Position numbers and translations under genes: made by a program
Source: a virus
Length of the DNA: 31,426 nucleotides
Reading direction: 5' to 3' (one strand)
Virus record (IMG/VR): IMGVR_UViG_3300019487_000074
Span: 1-31,426 of that record
In this document: piece after piece, positions 6,219 to 11,392 of the stretch
Numbering within the stretch: the first letter of the stretch is position 1
How the letters are laid out: the number at the start of each line of letters is the position of its first letter
The notes under the pieces: generated by a model
Databases searched by the model: none
What the model saw: the letters and a program-made list of their open reading frames with translations, nothing else
What the model was told of the DNA's origin: nothing

Positions 6219-6583
6219 TTCAGAAGCCTTTAGGCTTCTTAAGGAACCTGAAAGGTTCCTCAGACTCCGCCGGGGAGCCCGTTGGGCTCCTGGGGGGGTT
6301 CCTGCTCGGCCCCTCCGGGGCCTCGGGGAGGTTTCTGCGGGAGCCTTTCAGGCTCCGGGGTGTTCTATAGCTTTCCTCGGAGCCTTGGGAAAGGCTCCTT
6401 TCTCCTGGCTACTGAGGGCCCGTTGGGCCCCCGAAGGGGGAGATTCTATCCCCCTGAGATGAAGGTGGGGCGGGGACCCGTTGGGTCCCCGGGGAGGATC
6501 GGAGAGTTAGAGATCCTCCCCCCGGGACTCGGTTTTTGCTTTCGGGCCTTTTTCAGGCCCTCAGCGAGGCCCGTAGGGCCGAA
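6219..6583. repeat. Dense array of short palindromes
   Basis: About eleven separate stem-loops in 365 bp, each 5-9 pairs with a 2-6 base loop. Examples: AGAAGCCT/AGGCTTCT (6222), AGGAACC/GGTTCCT (6242), GGAGCCC/GGGCTCC (6274), GGCCCC/GGGGCC (6308), GGAGCCT/AGGCTCC (6341), GGAGCCTT/AAGGCTCC (6379), GGGCCC/GGGCCC (6416), GGGGACCC/GGGTCCCC (6472), GGAGGATC/GATCCTCC (6493), GGGCCT/AGGCCC (6544) and GGCCC/GGGCC (6568). They share a design but not a sequence. The whole array lies inside the leftward promoter-terminator unit. Confidence 0.75.
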
Positions 6584-6634
6584 GCTATCTGGCTCGTCAC
6601 TGCTCGCCGCGTTATTATGGATTTCTATTTCCAT
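6446..6634 (-). CDS. Possible small protein, nearly leaderless
   Basis: A 62-codon frame whose ATG at 6634 lies only nine bases past the -10 box of the leftward promoter, so its mRNA would be almost leaderless and has no ribosome site. The N-terminus (M-E-I-E-I-H-N-N) looks protein-like, but residues 20-60 are written through the palindromes and are rich in Gly and Pro. It may be a real short gene invaded by hairpins, or just the 5' part of a structured non-coding RNA. Confidence 0.3.
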   Translation of the reverse strand: MEIEIHNNAASSDEPDSFGPTGLAEGLKKARKQKPSPGGRISNSPILPGDPTGPRPTFISGG

Positions 6635-6643
6635 TCTCTATAT

Positions 6644-6672
6644 ATTATACCATACTTTTACCCCCTTGTCAA
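6644..6672 (-). promoter_or_regulatory. Sigma-70 promoter, leftward
   Basis: Minus-strand TTGACA (6667-6672), a 17-base spacer and TATAAT (6644-6649), a perfect consensus with a TG one base upstream of the -10. It shares TTTTACTTGAC and the block AAAAGTRTGGTATAATA with the rightward promoter 230 bp away. It drives the hairpin-rich unit that ends at 6147. Confidence 0.85.
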
Positions 6673-6902
6673 GTAAAAAATTTTACCCCTTTAGAATCAA
6701 ACACTTCCAATACACCCCGAAGAGCTTAAAAAGCTCTTCGCTAACCAAATTTTTTTACCAAAAACCAAGTCTAAAAGAGCTTTATAATCAGGTACTTGCA
6801 CGTTTTTCTGAAAAACCTCCCAAAACTACCCTCCAGGAGTCTAAAGACCCCGCTTTCTTTCTCCTTTATAATCAAGTATTTACATTACACTAAAGATTTT
6901 AC

Positions 6903-6931
6903 TTGACTTTTAGGCAAAAGTGTGGTATAAT
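6903..6931 (+). promoter_or_regulatory. Sigma-70 promoter, rightward
   Basis: TTGACT (6903-6908), a 17-base spacer and TATAAT (6926-6931), with TG one base upstream of the -10. It is the only strong promoter seen ahead of the rightward genes, so it probably starts the 7032-onward operon. A TTG here can be read as a start codon in frame with the next gene, but the promoter match makes that unlikely. Confidence 0.85.
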
Positions 6932-6936
6932 AGTAG

Positions 6937-7033
6937 AGAGAATAGAAACAGATAAGGAAAAGGAGCCCCTCGGGGCTCCGGAGGGATTTTGTGAGGAACC
7001 TTTTAGGTTCCTTAAAAAGTCCGGAGGACTTTT
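6937..7033 (+). promoter_or_regulatory. Hairpin-rich leader with ribosome site in a stem-loop
   Basis: Three consecutive stem-loops follow the promoter: GGAGCCCC/GGGGCTCC (from 6962), AGGAACC/GGTTCCT (from 6994) and AAAAGTC/GACTTTT (7016-7033). The third holds the GGAG ribosome site of the 7032 gene in its loop and the first bases of its start codon in its 3' arm, so folding should lower translation of that gene. Confidence 0.5.
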
Positions 7034-7202
7034 GTACTACCTTTACGAACTAGCCCCTTGCCCGAAGTGCTCTAAGAATCTCTGGAAACGGGACGTTCTC
7101 CACGAAATGCGGTCCCGGGGCCAAAACCGTTCCTTGAGGTTTGCTTGTGTTTACTGTGGTTTAGACCATTTCTCGTCTAAAATTCAAATCCAGGAGGATT
7201 AG
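7032..7202 (+). CDS. Zinc-ribbon protein (56 aa)
   Basis: Start set at TTG 7032, four bases after GGAGG, because the longer frame upstream runs through the promoter and leader hairpins. The protein begins M-Y-Y-L-Y-E-L-A and has C-P-K-C and, about 27 residues later, C-V-Y-C, a standard four-Cys zinc ribbon with a basic segment between (M-R-S-R-G-Q-N-R). The stop is two bases before the next start. First gene of the rightward operon; zinc ribbons in this position often act on transcription, but that is inference. Confidence 0.6.
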   Translation: MYYLYELAPCPKCSKNLWKRDVLHEMRSRGQNRSLRFACVYCGLDHFSSKIQIQED

Positions 7203-7204
7203 TC

Positions 7205-7705
7205 TTGTTTCGTTCCGTTACCGTTCCCGTTCTTCCCGTTCCCGTTCTGAGGAATCTTACAGATTCCTTAAGACTTTCAGTCTCAGCGCTTCTCACCCTT
7301 CTAGCGGCTCTAGGAGCCGTTTCTAGCCCCGTCGGGGCTGACTACACCCCTACCCCCATCCCCGGGGAACAGAAGGCCACGGAGGGGCCGCAGAGCCCCT
7401 CTAGTGCTGTTTTTCCGTTTAGGAACGCCCAAGAGCTGGTAGGGGAGGACTTTTCCCAGAAGTGGGTGGTTTGCGGGGAGACCCCCGTCCTACAACTCAA
7501 GCAGAACCAGCTTCCTGGCTGGGTAGCCTTCTATGAATCCAAGTCCCAGAGGTTTATCGCTGCCTACTACGACGGTACTATCTGGCACCACCTCGTTACT
7601 GGTAAGGTTAACCCGAATACCCTGGACCTGGAGGAGGTCGTAGTTAAGCCTTTTGATTATTCGGTTCAGCCCTGCGACCTTCTGGTTCCCGACATCAAGA
7701 CTTGA
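7205..7705 (+). CDS. Secreted hypothetical protein with signal peptide
   Basis: TTG start at 7205 with CAGGAGGATTA just upstream. Residues about 22-45 form a signal-peptide core (L-R-L-S-V-S-A-L-L-T-L-L-A-A-L-G-A-V) ending in V-G-A, a good cleavage site. The mature part has a Thr/Pro-rich linker, then a beta-rich domain with W-V-A-F-Y-E-S-K-S-Q-R-F and a matching Y-Y-D-G-T-I-W-H-H. An in-frame double-hairpin element encodes about residues 15-27, just ahead of the hydrophobic core, and further palindromes fall at 7304, 7327 and 7380. Its stop codon belongs to a second element. It may be a periplasmic or surface protein acting on the host; the function is unknown. Confidence 0.65.
   Translation: MFRSVTVPVLPVPVLRNLTDSLRLSVSALLTLLAALGAVSSPVGADYTPTPIPGEQKATEGPQSPSSAVFPFRNAQELVGEDFSQKWVVCGETPVLQLKQNQLPGWVAFYESKSQRFIAAYYDGTIWHHLVTGKVNPNTLDLEEVVVKPFDYSVQPCDLLVPDIKT
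7248..7285 (+). repeat. Double-hairpin element, copy 1 (inside a gene)
   Basis: TGAGGAATC, a five-base loop, GATTCCTTAAGACT, a short loop and AGTCTCA: two stem-loops joined by TTAA. It is translated in frame as part of the secreted protein. The same arms with other loops occur at 7703 and 18450. Confidence 0.7.
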
Positions 7706-7743
7706 GGAATCTGTAAGATTCCTTAAGACCCTAAAAGGGTCTG
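7703..7743 (+). repeat. Double-hairpin element, copy 2 (supplies a stop codon)
   Basis: TGAGGAATC, loop TGTAA, GATTCCTTAAGACCC, loop TAAAA, GGGTCTGA. Its first three bases are the TGA stop of the secreted-protein gene. The arms match copy 3 at 18450 almost exactly while the loops differ. Confidence 0.75.
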
Positions 7744-7763
7744 AAAAGTCAGGTGAAACCGGG

Positions 7764-8294
7764 TTGAAACCGGACTGGCGGGTCTTAGAGGCCAAGGTAG
7801 CCGAATACTTCGGCGGAAAACGCCGAAAGATGAGGCGCTACCAGCTACAAGGTCCCGACGTTAACAGCCCCTTGGCTGACTTGGAGGTAAAGCTACGGAA
7901 CCGAATACCCAGCTGGATCGTGAAGTACTTGAAGAAAGCCCGCTCCTGGAGAGGGAGCCGGGGCTTAGGGTTCGAGCCCCAGGGGCTCTCCCTGAGGACC
8001 GAAGGTCCGAAAGGGAAGATAGTAGCCGTAGTCTTGTACGAGAAGCCGAAAGACTCTCTCTCCCCCCTCTCCCTCCCCCCAAGGCCCGAAGAGGGCGTGG
8101 CCCTTCTATCTACCAGCGACCTGAAGGAACTCTTGACGACCTACGGCCAGTTTCATTTAGAGCTATCCTCTCGGAACGAACCGGAATCAGCTTCGACTCC
8201 TCCGGGGAAGGTAAGGTCTCGTTTAGCGTCGCGGCGTCAGAAGCCCCGGAAGTCGTTAAACTCCTTCTCTACGCCAACCGAGTCTTTAAAGTAA
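7764..8294 (+). CDS. PD-(D/E)XK nuclease-like (resolvase-like) protein
   Basis: Start taken at TTG 7764 with AGGTGA six bases upstream; the frame stays open further left but only through the double-hairpin element. Layout by residue: E-A-K-V-A-E-Y-F-G-G-K-R-R near 10, then G-P-D-V about 35, L-E-V-K-L-R-N-R-I-P-S-W about 45-56, and K-I-V-A-V-V-L-Y-E-K about 90. The E helix, P-D and (L/V)-E-x-K order is the PD-(D/E)XK nuclease core, of the kind annotated as Holliday-junction-resolvase-like in phages. Palindromes at 7976 and 7996 are translated as an insert between the E-V-K helix region and the next strand. The Ser/Arg-rich C-terminus looks disordered. Confidence 0.55.
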   Translation: MKPDWRVLEAKVAEYFGGKRRKMRRYQLQGPDVNSPLADLEVKLRNRIPSWIVKYLKKARSWRGSRGLGFEPQGLSLRTEGPKGKIVAVVLYEKPKDSLSPLSLPPRPEEGVALLSTSDLKELLTTYGQFHLELSSRNEPESASTPPGKVRSRLASRRQKPRKSLNSFSTPTESLK

Positions 8295-8311
8295 CCATCA
8301 CAGGAGATTAA

Positions 8312-8797
8312 TTGGCTCACGAACAATCCGAAACTATTGAGCGTGATGGTAGGTATTTCAATGTCTATGGACACGCCCTACCCCAAGCTGGCCAGACACT
8401 ACCAAACGAACCACTTAGGGGTTACTCAACCTTAGAAGAGGCGGTTAACGCTGCCAAGGCTAGAAGCGAGAGTTTCCGTAACCACGAGAGGAGATTACCA
8501 GTTATGCCCTTTCCTTATCCTTCCTCAGATCCTACTCCCACATCTCAAGGGCTGGGTAACCAGACCCAGGGCCCTTCGGGCCTGGGCGGCATAGCGGCTC
8601 TGCTTAGGTCGCTACCCCCCGATTTCCTTATGCGACTCTTCCAGAGGACCCAACCTACCCCGGCTGACGTTACCATGACTCCGGAGCAGTTGCCCGCTAC
8701 AGCAGCGGGAGCGGCCGAGGAAGCTCAGGCGGTAGGGGCCCGTACTCCTTTTGAAGGGGGTAAGGAGCTGTTCCGTCGCCGGAGGCAGGTTTATTAA
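8312..8797 (+). CDS. Hypothetical protein (161 aa)
   Basis: TTG start at 8312 with CAGGAG upstream. Residues 1-55 look like a folded domain (E-R-D-G-R-Y-F-N-V-Y-G, then Y-S-T-L-E-E-A-V-N-A-A-K-A-R). The rest is Pro/Thr/Gln-rich and probably flexible, with L-L-R-S-L-P-P-D-F-L-M-R-L-F as a short helix and a basic end. A palindrome (8567-8586) is translated within the linker. The stop is one base before the Tad2 start. No family is recognised. Confidence 0.55.
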   Translation: MAHEQSETIERDGRYFNVYGHALPQAGQTLPNEPLRGYSTLEEAVNAAKARSESFRNHERRLPVMPFPYPSSDPTPTSQGLGNQTQGPSGLGGIAALLRSLPPDFLMRLFQRTQPTPADVTMTPEQLPATAAGAAEEAQAVGARTPFEGGKELFRRRRQVY

Positions 8798-8798
8798 G

Positions 8799-9059
8799 AT
8801 GACTTTCTCAGAAGCTCTTAAATCACTGAAATTTGGTGGCAAACTAGCCAGAGCCGGGTGGAACGGCAAGGGAATGTTTATCTTCCTAGTTCCCGGTTCT
8901 GAGTTCGAGGTGAACCGACCCCCTCTTCTAGGCATCTACCCGGAGGGTACTAAGATCAAGTACCGCGACCATATTGATATGAAGACAGCTCAAGGTGACG
9001 TAGTGCCTTGGGTGGCTTCCCAAACTGATCTTTTAGCAGAGGATTGGGTGGAGGTCTAA
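8799..9059 (+). CDS. tad2: Tad2 anti-Thoeris protein (DUF2829)
   Basis: An 86-aa protein starting at ATG 8799, chosen over the upstream GTG-type starts because family members begin M-x-F-x-E-A-L. It carries the DUF2829 signatures in order: S-E-A-L-K-S-L-K-F-G-G-K-L-A-R, then W-N-G-K-G-M-F-I-F-L-V-P-G-S, R-P-P-L-L-G-I-Y-P-E-G-T, H-I-D-M-K-T-A-Q-G and W-V-A-S-Q-T-D-L-L-A-E-D-W. Known members bind and sequester the cyclic ADP-ribose-type signal made by Thoeris immune systems, preventing effector activation. The length matches the family and all conserved blocks are intact, so it should be functional. It sits with the early rightward genes, before the packaging genes. Confidence 0.9.
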   Translation: MTFSEALKSLKFGGKLARAGWNGKGMFIFLVPGSEFEVNRPPLLGIYPEGTKIKYRDHIDMKTAQGDVVPWVASQTDLLAEDWVEV

Positions 9060-9062
9060 AAG

Positions 9063-9245
9063 TTGGCCTACGTAGACCCTAAGACGGATTACGTTAAACG
9101 ACACGAAGCCTTTCTTAACAAACTGAGAGCGAGTGAGACTGCCGATGCCAGCGGGAGACGTAAGGCCCCTTACCAAAAAGCAGCGCGCCTCAATACTGCG
9201 CGCGTTCGTAAAAGTAGCCTCGAAGAAACCGTGGCTGCTGACTGA
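9063..9245 (+). CDS. Small basic hypothetical protein
   Basis: TTG at 9063, three bases after the Tad2 stop, with GGAGGTC upstream. The first 25 residues look genuine (D-Y-V-K-R-H-E-A-F-L-N-K-L-R-A-S-E), the rest is Arg/Ala-rich. The last 110 bases overlap the next gene in another frame, which is long for a phage overlap. Either both are real, or one protein is split by a frameshift near 9140-9180. Confidence 0.4.
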   Translation: MAYVDPKTDYVKRHEAFLNKLRASETADASGRRKAPYQKAARLNTARVRKSSLEETVAAD

Positions 9246-9474
9246 AGCTTGGGAAAGAGGTCTGGAGGGAACCAAAGCCCTGGCTTACCTAGAACTAGGC
9301 GCCAGGCTTCTAAAGGAAATAGGACGAGACGAGTCCAAGGCTCCTCCCCAGGTAGCCATTATCCTTTCTGCTGGTTTAGACGTGAAGAAGCTTAAGCAAG
9401 CTAAGATTATCGAGGCGAGTCCGGCGGCTCTCAGCCCGGCTCCAGAAGTAGCGGAATCCTCGAAGAAAAGGTAG
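9133..9474 (+). CDS. Candidate terminase small subunit
   Basis: Frame with GTG at 9133 and ATG at 9145; the latter may be the true start. The protein has L-T-K-K-Q-R-A-S-I-L-R-A-F-V-K-V-A, probably a DNA-binding helical pair, then A-Y-L-E-L-G-A-R-L-L-K-E-I-G-R-D, a long helix, and a Lys/Ala/Pro-rich tail. Size, all-helical pattern and place immediately before the large terminase fit a small subunit, but no signature proves it. Its last codons and its TAG stop lie within the first copy of the 74-bp duplication, so the C-terminus has probably been altered. Confidence 0.5.
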   Translation: MRLPMPAGDVRPLTKKQRASILRAFVKVASKKPWLLTEAWERGLEGTKALAYLELGARLLKEIGRDESKAPPQVAIILSAGLDVKKLKQAKIIEASPAALSPAPEVAESSKKR

Positions 9475-9683
9475 AACTCAGCATTGACTACCGTCCCGCT
9501 GAGACTGCCAAGAGCTTTATTGAGGACCCTACATTTGGATTCCTTACGGGCCCCAAAGGGCCCGGAGAAGTAGTACAGGAAAACCTTGCCGTCCAAAGTT
9601 AAGGCCAGTGAAGAAAAGGTAGAACTCAGCATTGACTACCGTCCCGCTGAGACTGCCAAGAGCTTTATTGAGGACCCTACATT
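9462..9683 (+). repeat. 74-bp perfect direct duplication
   Basis: Positions 9462-9535 and 9610-9683 are identical over 74 bp. Copy 2 encodes terminase residues 9-33. Copy 1 lies across the end of the upstream gene and continues into a diverged stretch with a perfect palindrome (GGGCCC-CAAA-GGGCCC) where copy 2 has the Walker A codons. The 74 bp between copies holds the terminase TTG start. Confidence 0.9.
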
Positions 9684-11073
9684 CGCCACGGGATTCTTCG
9701 GGCCTTTGGGTTGTGGTAAGTCTACCGCCGGGGTTATGAAGACTTTTCTTTACTCCCAAGCCTGGCCCGGAGCTACGATAGCAATCATTAGAGATACCTA
9801 CCCGAACCTAATTGACACGACGCAGCGTACCTTTTTTGATTGGTTACCAGAAGGCTCCGCCGGAGAGTACGTCCGTAGTACCCGTACCTTCTACCTAAGG
9901 ACCTCAGATCCGTCTCGACCCGCCGAAATCAAGTTTAGAGCTATGGATCAGAAGGACGACATTACCAACATCCTCTCCTTGGATCTAGCCGCCGCTTGGG
10001 TCGACGAGCCCCAAGGCGGTCTTAATCTAGTAAGTGAGAGTCTCACAAAGGAACCAGGCATTGACCACGAACTCATGTTACTCCTCCAGTCCCGACTTGG
10101 GCGTCAAAAAGGTTATCAGCCCATGCTGTGGCTTACGGGCAACCCCCCCGCTCCCTCACATTGGATTGCCCGAGACTTCGGTTATTCTGGGACGGGTTTA
10201 CCGACAAATCCCTTCCCAGAATACAAGCTATACCTTGGTACAAGAGATACCAATCGAGACAATCTCACCCCCGGTTATTACGAGCGCCTAGAAAAGCTGT
10301 TCGGTAAGGATACTCCCCTAGCGAAGCGGTTCCTTTACGGGGAGTGGATAGAGTTCGCTCAGATGAACCCTTTCCATTCCTCCTGGATTCAATACTGGGG
10401 ACAGGGTACTGAAATCCAGAAACCTGATGATCTAATTATAGAAATAGGGTTTGATCCAGCTATCTCCGAGAAAGATAACTCAGCGAAGTCTGCCTTGGTT
10501 GTTGCGGGACAATGCAGAACAGGCCTGGAGAGGGGACGAATCTATGTTTTGGAGGCTTCGGCCGGTCACTGGTCCGTCTACGAGCAAGTCGATCAAATCA
10601 TTACTGTTGCTCAAAGGTACCGAGCCCGAGCGGTCCGTATTGAAGACGTAGCCTACCAGAGAGCCCTAAAAGAAATCTTGGAGCACGAGCTTAGAGCCAG
10701 AGGTGTCAATCTTTACGTGGATCTGGTTAAACCCGACGGAGACAAGCTCAGACGAGCCAACGCTTGGTCAGCTTGGGTAGAGAGCGGTACCGTAGTTTTT
10801 GGACAGAACCAGAAAACTCTAGTAGATTGCATGCTTTCCGTTCCCGGGGACCGTAACTCCTGGGATCTAGTAGACGCCGCCGGAATTTGTGTTAGGGGCT
10901 TTCCGGCGCTTCAGTGGGCTGGGGCAACCCAGGGGTTTGGTATTGCTAGCCCTAATAGGGCTGAGACGTACGCTACCCGACAGGACGTAAGACCGCGTAC
11001 ACTGCTCAGTCCAAGTGCTAAGCGCCTAGCCCGGGGCAAGACCTATTTCAGAAATAGCCTGGTAGGAATATGA
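9586..11073 (+). CDS. terL: Terminase large subunit
   Basis: A 495-aa packaging ATPase and nuclease. Walker A is G-P-L-G-C-G-K-S-T at 39-47, Walker B ends in W-V-D-E with D140 and E141, and a coupling-type stretch W-L-T-G-N-P-P follows. The nuclease half opens with I-G-F-D-P-A-I-S (D290), then R-I-E-D-V-A-Y-Q and a late D-L-V-D-A-A-G, the acidic residues expected of an RNase H-like terminase nuclease. The start is TTG at 9586 with ACAGGAAAA upstream; it lies between the two copies of the 74-bp duplication. The stop overlaps the next ATG (ATGA). It docks on the portal and drives DNA into the prohead. Confidence 0.9.
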   Translation: MPSKVKASEEKVELSIDYRPAETAKSFIEDPTFATGFFGPLGCGKSTAGVMKTFLYSQAWPGATIAIIRDTYPNLIDTTQRTFFDWLPEGSAGEYVRSTRTFYLRTSDPSRPAEIKFRAMDQKDDITNILSLDLAAAWVDEPQGGLNLVSESLTKEPGIDHELMLLLQSRLGRQKGYQPMLWLTGNPPAPSHWIARDFGYSGTGLPTNPFPEYKLYLGTRDTNRDNLTPGYYERLEKLFGKDTPLAKRFLYGEWIEFAQMNPFHSSWIQYWGQGTEIQKPDDLIIEIGFDPAISEKDNSAKSALVVAGQCRTGLERGRIYVLEASAGHWSVYEQVDQIITVAQRYRARAVRIEDVAYQRALKEILEHELRARGVNLYVDLVKPDGDKLRRANAWSAWVESGTVVFGQNQKTLVDCMLSVPGDRNSWDLVDAAGICVRGFPALQWAGATQGFGIASPNRAETYATRQDVRPRTLLSPSAKRLARGKTYFRNSLVGI

Positions 11074-11180
11074 CTGTAATTGTTTGTCCGAAGTGTGGGC
11101 AGCTAGAGGTAGTAGACAAGTATACTCCAAAATGTAGATGTGGGCGGAGACCGCCTGTAAAGACGAGGGTACCTAAATAA
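11070..11180 (+). CDS. Tiny zinc-ribbon protein (36 aa)
   Basis: ATG overlaps the terminase stop in an ATGA junction, so it is translationally coupled. The protein has C-P-K-C near the start and C-R-C after 15 residues, followed by a basic tail (G-R-R-P-P-V-K-T-R). It is too short for routine gene calling, but the paired cysteines and tight coupling support it. The function is unknown. Confidence 0.6.
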   Translation: MTVIVCPKCGQLEVVDKYTPKCRCGRRPPVKTRVPK

Positions 11181-11183
11181 GTT

Positions 11184-11390
11184 ATGTCTGAATGGAGCAG
11201 TCGACCCAGAACCACCCCTATGGCAGGACGACGCAAAGCTACTCTAAGGTATTGTGTGCATTGTAGGGAGTTTCACCGGACCCACCGACATTCCCTAGGT
11301 GAGGAGATCTGTCCTCGAGAGGATCTGTTCTCCCCAGTCAAGCCTAGTAATATAGACTTCCCTCACGTTAGACTTAAGCCAAGGACTTAA
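11184..11390 (+). CDS. Small Cys/His protein (68 aa)
   Basis: ATG three bases after the previous stop. The motif Y-C-V-H-C-R-E-F-H-R-T-H-R-H with a later C offers a C-x2-C ... H/C metal site. The N-terminus is Arg-rich (M-A-G-R-R-K-A-T) and the C-terminus Pro-rich. It fills the gap between terminase and portal, with the portal start two bases after its stop. Not recognised. Confidence 0.55.
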   Translation: MSEWSSRPRTTPMAGRRKATLRYCVHCREFHRTHRHSLGEEICPREDLFSPVKPSNIDFPHVRLKPRT

Positions 11391-11392
11391 TA

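Larger units (their letters stand above)
6049..6883 (+). repeat. Four iterated motifs AATCARGYACTTRC
   Basis: Same-orientation copies at 6049-6062 (AATCAAGCACTTAC), 6695-6708 (AATCAAACACTTCC), 6786-6799 (AATCAGGTACTTGC) and 6870-6883 (AATCAAGTATTTAC). The last three are about 80-90 bp apart between the two divergent promoters. Such spacing fits repressor/activator binding sites or replication iterons; the sequence alone does not decide. Confidence 0.5.

Noticed and set aside
5539-6893. Two long plus-strand frames (5539-6048 and 6282-6893)
   Set aside because: They run through direct repeats and palindromes, are rich in Pro and Gly, lack good ribosome sites and protein-like patterns, and the second also crosses both strong promoters' flanks. 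Treated as chance frames.
6903-7031. Longer start (TTG 6903) for the first rightward gene
   Set aside because: This TTG is the -35 box of a consensus promoter and the intervening codons are leader hairpins.
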